64,000 nt of DNA. It comes from Niveispirillum sp. SYP-B3756 (lineage in GTDB: Bacteria > Pseudomonadota > Alphaproteobacteria > Azospirillales > Azospirillaceae). Location: positions 62,001 through 126,000 of the forward strand of contig NZ_WIDQ01000007.1 of NCBI RefSeq assembly GCF_009495745.1. Reading direction: 5' to 3'. The notes beneath the pieces were generated by a model. It ran no database searches. It was not told the DNA's origin and worked only from the letters and a program-made list of their open reading frames with translations. A program made the translations under genes and the position numbers. Of this stretch, positions 62,757-64,000 are shown piece after piece. Each line of letters opens with the position of its first letter. Position 1 is the first letter of the stretch.

Positions 62757-63629
62757 ATGCCCGCCCCCGTCACCCGCTTCGCCCCCAGCCCGACCGGCTA
62801 TCTGCATCTGGGACACGCCCATTCCGCCCTGTTTGCCTGGAACGCGGCGCGGGCCGCTGGTGGCCTGTTCCTGTTGCGGGTGGAGGATATCGATCCCAAC
62901 CGCTGCCGCCCGGACTATGAACAGGCGCTGCTGGAAGATCTGGCCTGGCTGGGCCTGTCCTGGCCGCTGCCGGTGCGCCGCCAGTCCGACCATATGGATG
63001 ATTATGCCGCCGCCCTGGCCCGGCTGGCGGCGTTGGGCGTCACATATCCCTGCTTCTGCTCGCGCAAGGACATTGCCGAGGAGATTGCGCGGGCAGGGGC
63101 GGCACCACATCTGCAGGCGGCCGGGCCGGATGGGCCGCTTTACCCCGGTCTGTGCCGCCGGCTGGACCCGGCCTTGGCGGCTGACCGGGTGGCCGCCGGG
63201 GAACCGCACGCCATCCGCCTGGATGTGGCCAGGGCACTGGCACTGACGGGGCCGTTATTCTGGCACGACCGGGCTTGCGGCCGGGTGGCTGCCGATCCGG
63301 CCCTGTTGGGGGATGTGGTGTTGGCGCGACGCGACGTGCGCACCGCCTATCATCTGGCCGTGACGGTGGATGATGCCTTGCAAGGGGTCACCTTGGTGAC
63401 GCGTGGCGAAGACCTTTTTCACGCCACACATATCCATAGGCTGATACAGGCGCTGCTGGACCTGCCGGCCCCGGACTATCATCATCATGGTCTGCTGGTT
63501 AACCAACAAGGCCAGCGCCTGTCGAAGCGGGATGGGGCCAAGGCCCTGCGCGCCCTGCGGGCAGAGGGGTTGGAGCCTGCGGCAGTGTGGCAGCTGGCCG
63601 GTGTGCCGGCAGAAAAGCAGCCATGCTGA
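62757..63629 (+). CDS. gluQ: Glutamyl-Q tRNA(Asp) synthetase
   Basis: A 290-residue truncated GluRS paralogue that attaches glutamate to the queuosine base of tRNA(Asp). The HIGH motif is in RFAPSPTGYLHLGHAHSA and the KMSKS-like loop is QRLSKRDGAKAL. There is no anticodon-binding domain, as expected of GluQ. Zinc-binding cysteines are in YPCFCSRKD, with Tyr and Cys of YPGLCRR as the other ligands. ATG 62757 directly gives the family start. It lies 76 bases before an incomplete gene. Confidence 0.95.
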   Translation: MPAPVTRFAPSPTGYLHLGHAHSALFAWNAARAAGGLFLLRVEDIDPNRCRPDYEQALLEDLAWLGLSWPLPVRRQSDHMDDYAAALARLAALGVTYPCFCSRKDIAEEIARAGAAPHLQAAGPDGPLYPGLCRRLDPALAADRVAAGEPHAIRLDVARALALTGPLFWHDRACGRVAADPALLGDVVLARRDVRTAYHLAVTVDDALQGVTLVTRGEDLFHATHIHRLIQALLDLPAPDYHHHGLLVNQQGQRLSKRDGAKALRALRAEGLEPAAVWQLAGVPAEKQPC

Positions 63630-63705
63630 AACAAGGGTAATGTAAGTGAATTAGATGCAATTTTAGCGATGCTGACACAGAACAATATGGTATGGGTTAC
63701 GGGCC

Positions 63706-64000
63706 ATGCAAGATACCACCATGCTTGATCAATATCGTCTCCTCGTCCGTAACACGACCATCGATGACAGAACTCTGTTATCGACGGATTATTTCAATCA
63801 TTTCAATGAAGTGATCATGCTGCTGTCCATGGTCGGCGATATGCCGGACATGCTGGACGAGATCGTAGCCTGGGCGCCGCGCACCTATAAGCAGCATTTC
63901 GAAACCTCTGGTCTGGCCTTTGCGCCGCTGGCCATTGAGGCCTATGACCATGTGCCGCCGGAATATCGGGAGCCGTTCGATGAGGCGGTGAACGAGATGA
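63706..64000 (+). CDS. Conserved protein of unknown function, 3' end missing
   Basis: An open frame from ATG 63706 to the edge of the window (98 residues so far): MQDTTMLDQYRLLV, then LLSTDYFNHFNEVIMLLSMV and AIEAYDHVPPEYREPFDEAV. The latter two stretches resemble a small conserved hypothetical protein that I recall from Azospirillum-like genomes, with no known function. No membrane segment or catalytic motif is visible. The ribosome binding site is weak (GGGTTACGGGCC). Confidence 0.6.
   Translation, partial: MQDTTMLDQYRLLVRNTTIDDRTLLSTDYFNHFNEVIMLLSMVGDMPDMLDEIVAWAPRTYKQHFETSGLAFAPLAIEAYDHVPPEYREPFDEAVNEM

Overview
The window is a high-GC stretch (mostly about 60-68% by eye) of a bacterial chromosome that is almost entirely coding. 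Gene content and order point to an alphaproteobacterium of the Rhodospirillales, most likely Azospirillaceae (Azospirillum/Niveispirillum/Nitrospirillum-like). The reasons are a CIRCE-controlled groESL operon next to a Usg gene, an Aer-like PAS chemoreceptor with a C-terminal PilZ domain, the XRE regulator-metK-trmB and leuS-lptE-holA strings, a fbc-type cytochrome bc1 operon and several TonB-dependent receptors. The genus is an inference; no rRNA is present.

Layout. 1-4.7 kb: 5' end of usg (partial), groESL, and a PAS-MCP-PilZ receptor. 4.7-10.6 kb: a small inverted-repeat element, a secreted protein, murI, ctaA, and the thiOSGE operon under a TPP riboswitch. 10.7-21.8 kb: a second chemoreceptor, trmB/metK/XRE regulator, a repeat-containing gap, an isonitrile-hydratase-like protein, holA/lptE/leuS and a DUF3576 lipoprotein. 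22-30 kb: trhO, a CMD-family protein, tRNA-Gly(CCC), an acetyltransferase, apaG, folE, small membrane proteins and the petABC (bc1) operon. 30-34 kb: coaBC-dut-rrf2-cysK. 33.6-37.2 kb: an ArsR regulator with two operator-like palindromes and a double SRPBCC protein, then a tandem pair of secreted TonB_C/TPR/Cys-rich paralogues. The second paralogue has an AT-rich N-terminal half and is frame-disrupted. 37.2-41.6 kb: a nucleotidyltransferase-like protein, entericidin, a truncated NUDIX gene, an esterase, Hsp15 and leuC. 41.8-45.1 kb: a haem-type TonB receptor with a DUF6607 partner behind Fur-like boxes. 45.4-51.4 kb: an LprI-like protein, rpmG, an S41 protease, RNase R and a RES/Xre toxin-antitoxin pair. 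51.4-58.7 kb: a sucrose-type locus (ROK fructokinase, amylosucrase and a TonB receptor, divergent from an SSS symporter) with two LacI-type palindromes between the divergent genes. 58.9-64 kb: another TonB receptor, an HNH endonuclease, gluQ and an incomplete conserved gene.

Functional themes. The sucrose locus reads as outer-membrane uptake, inner-membrane symport, transglucosylation of sucrose to an alpha-glucan, and phosphorylation of the released fructose. The haem locus reads as iron-regulated uptake. A family of short non-coding inverted-repeat elements is scattered through the window. Their cores are palindromes (GTCATTCCCGCG... or GTCACCCCGGCG...), some have IS-like ends with 3-bp flanking repeats, and several sit directly against stop codons. 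The least explained items are the tandem TonB_C/TPR/Cys pair with its AT-rich segment, the inverted-repeat family, and an array of five phased 11-bp repeats near 15.7 kb.
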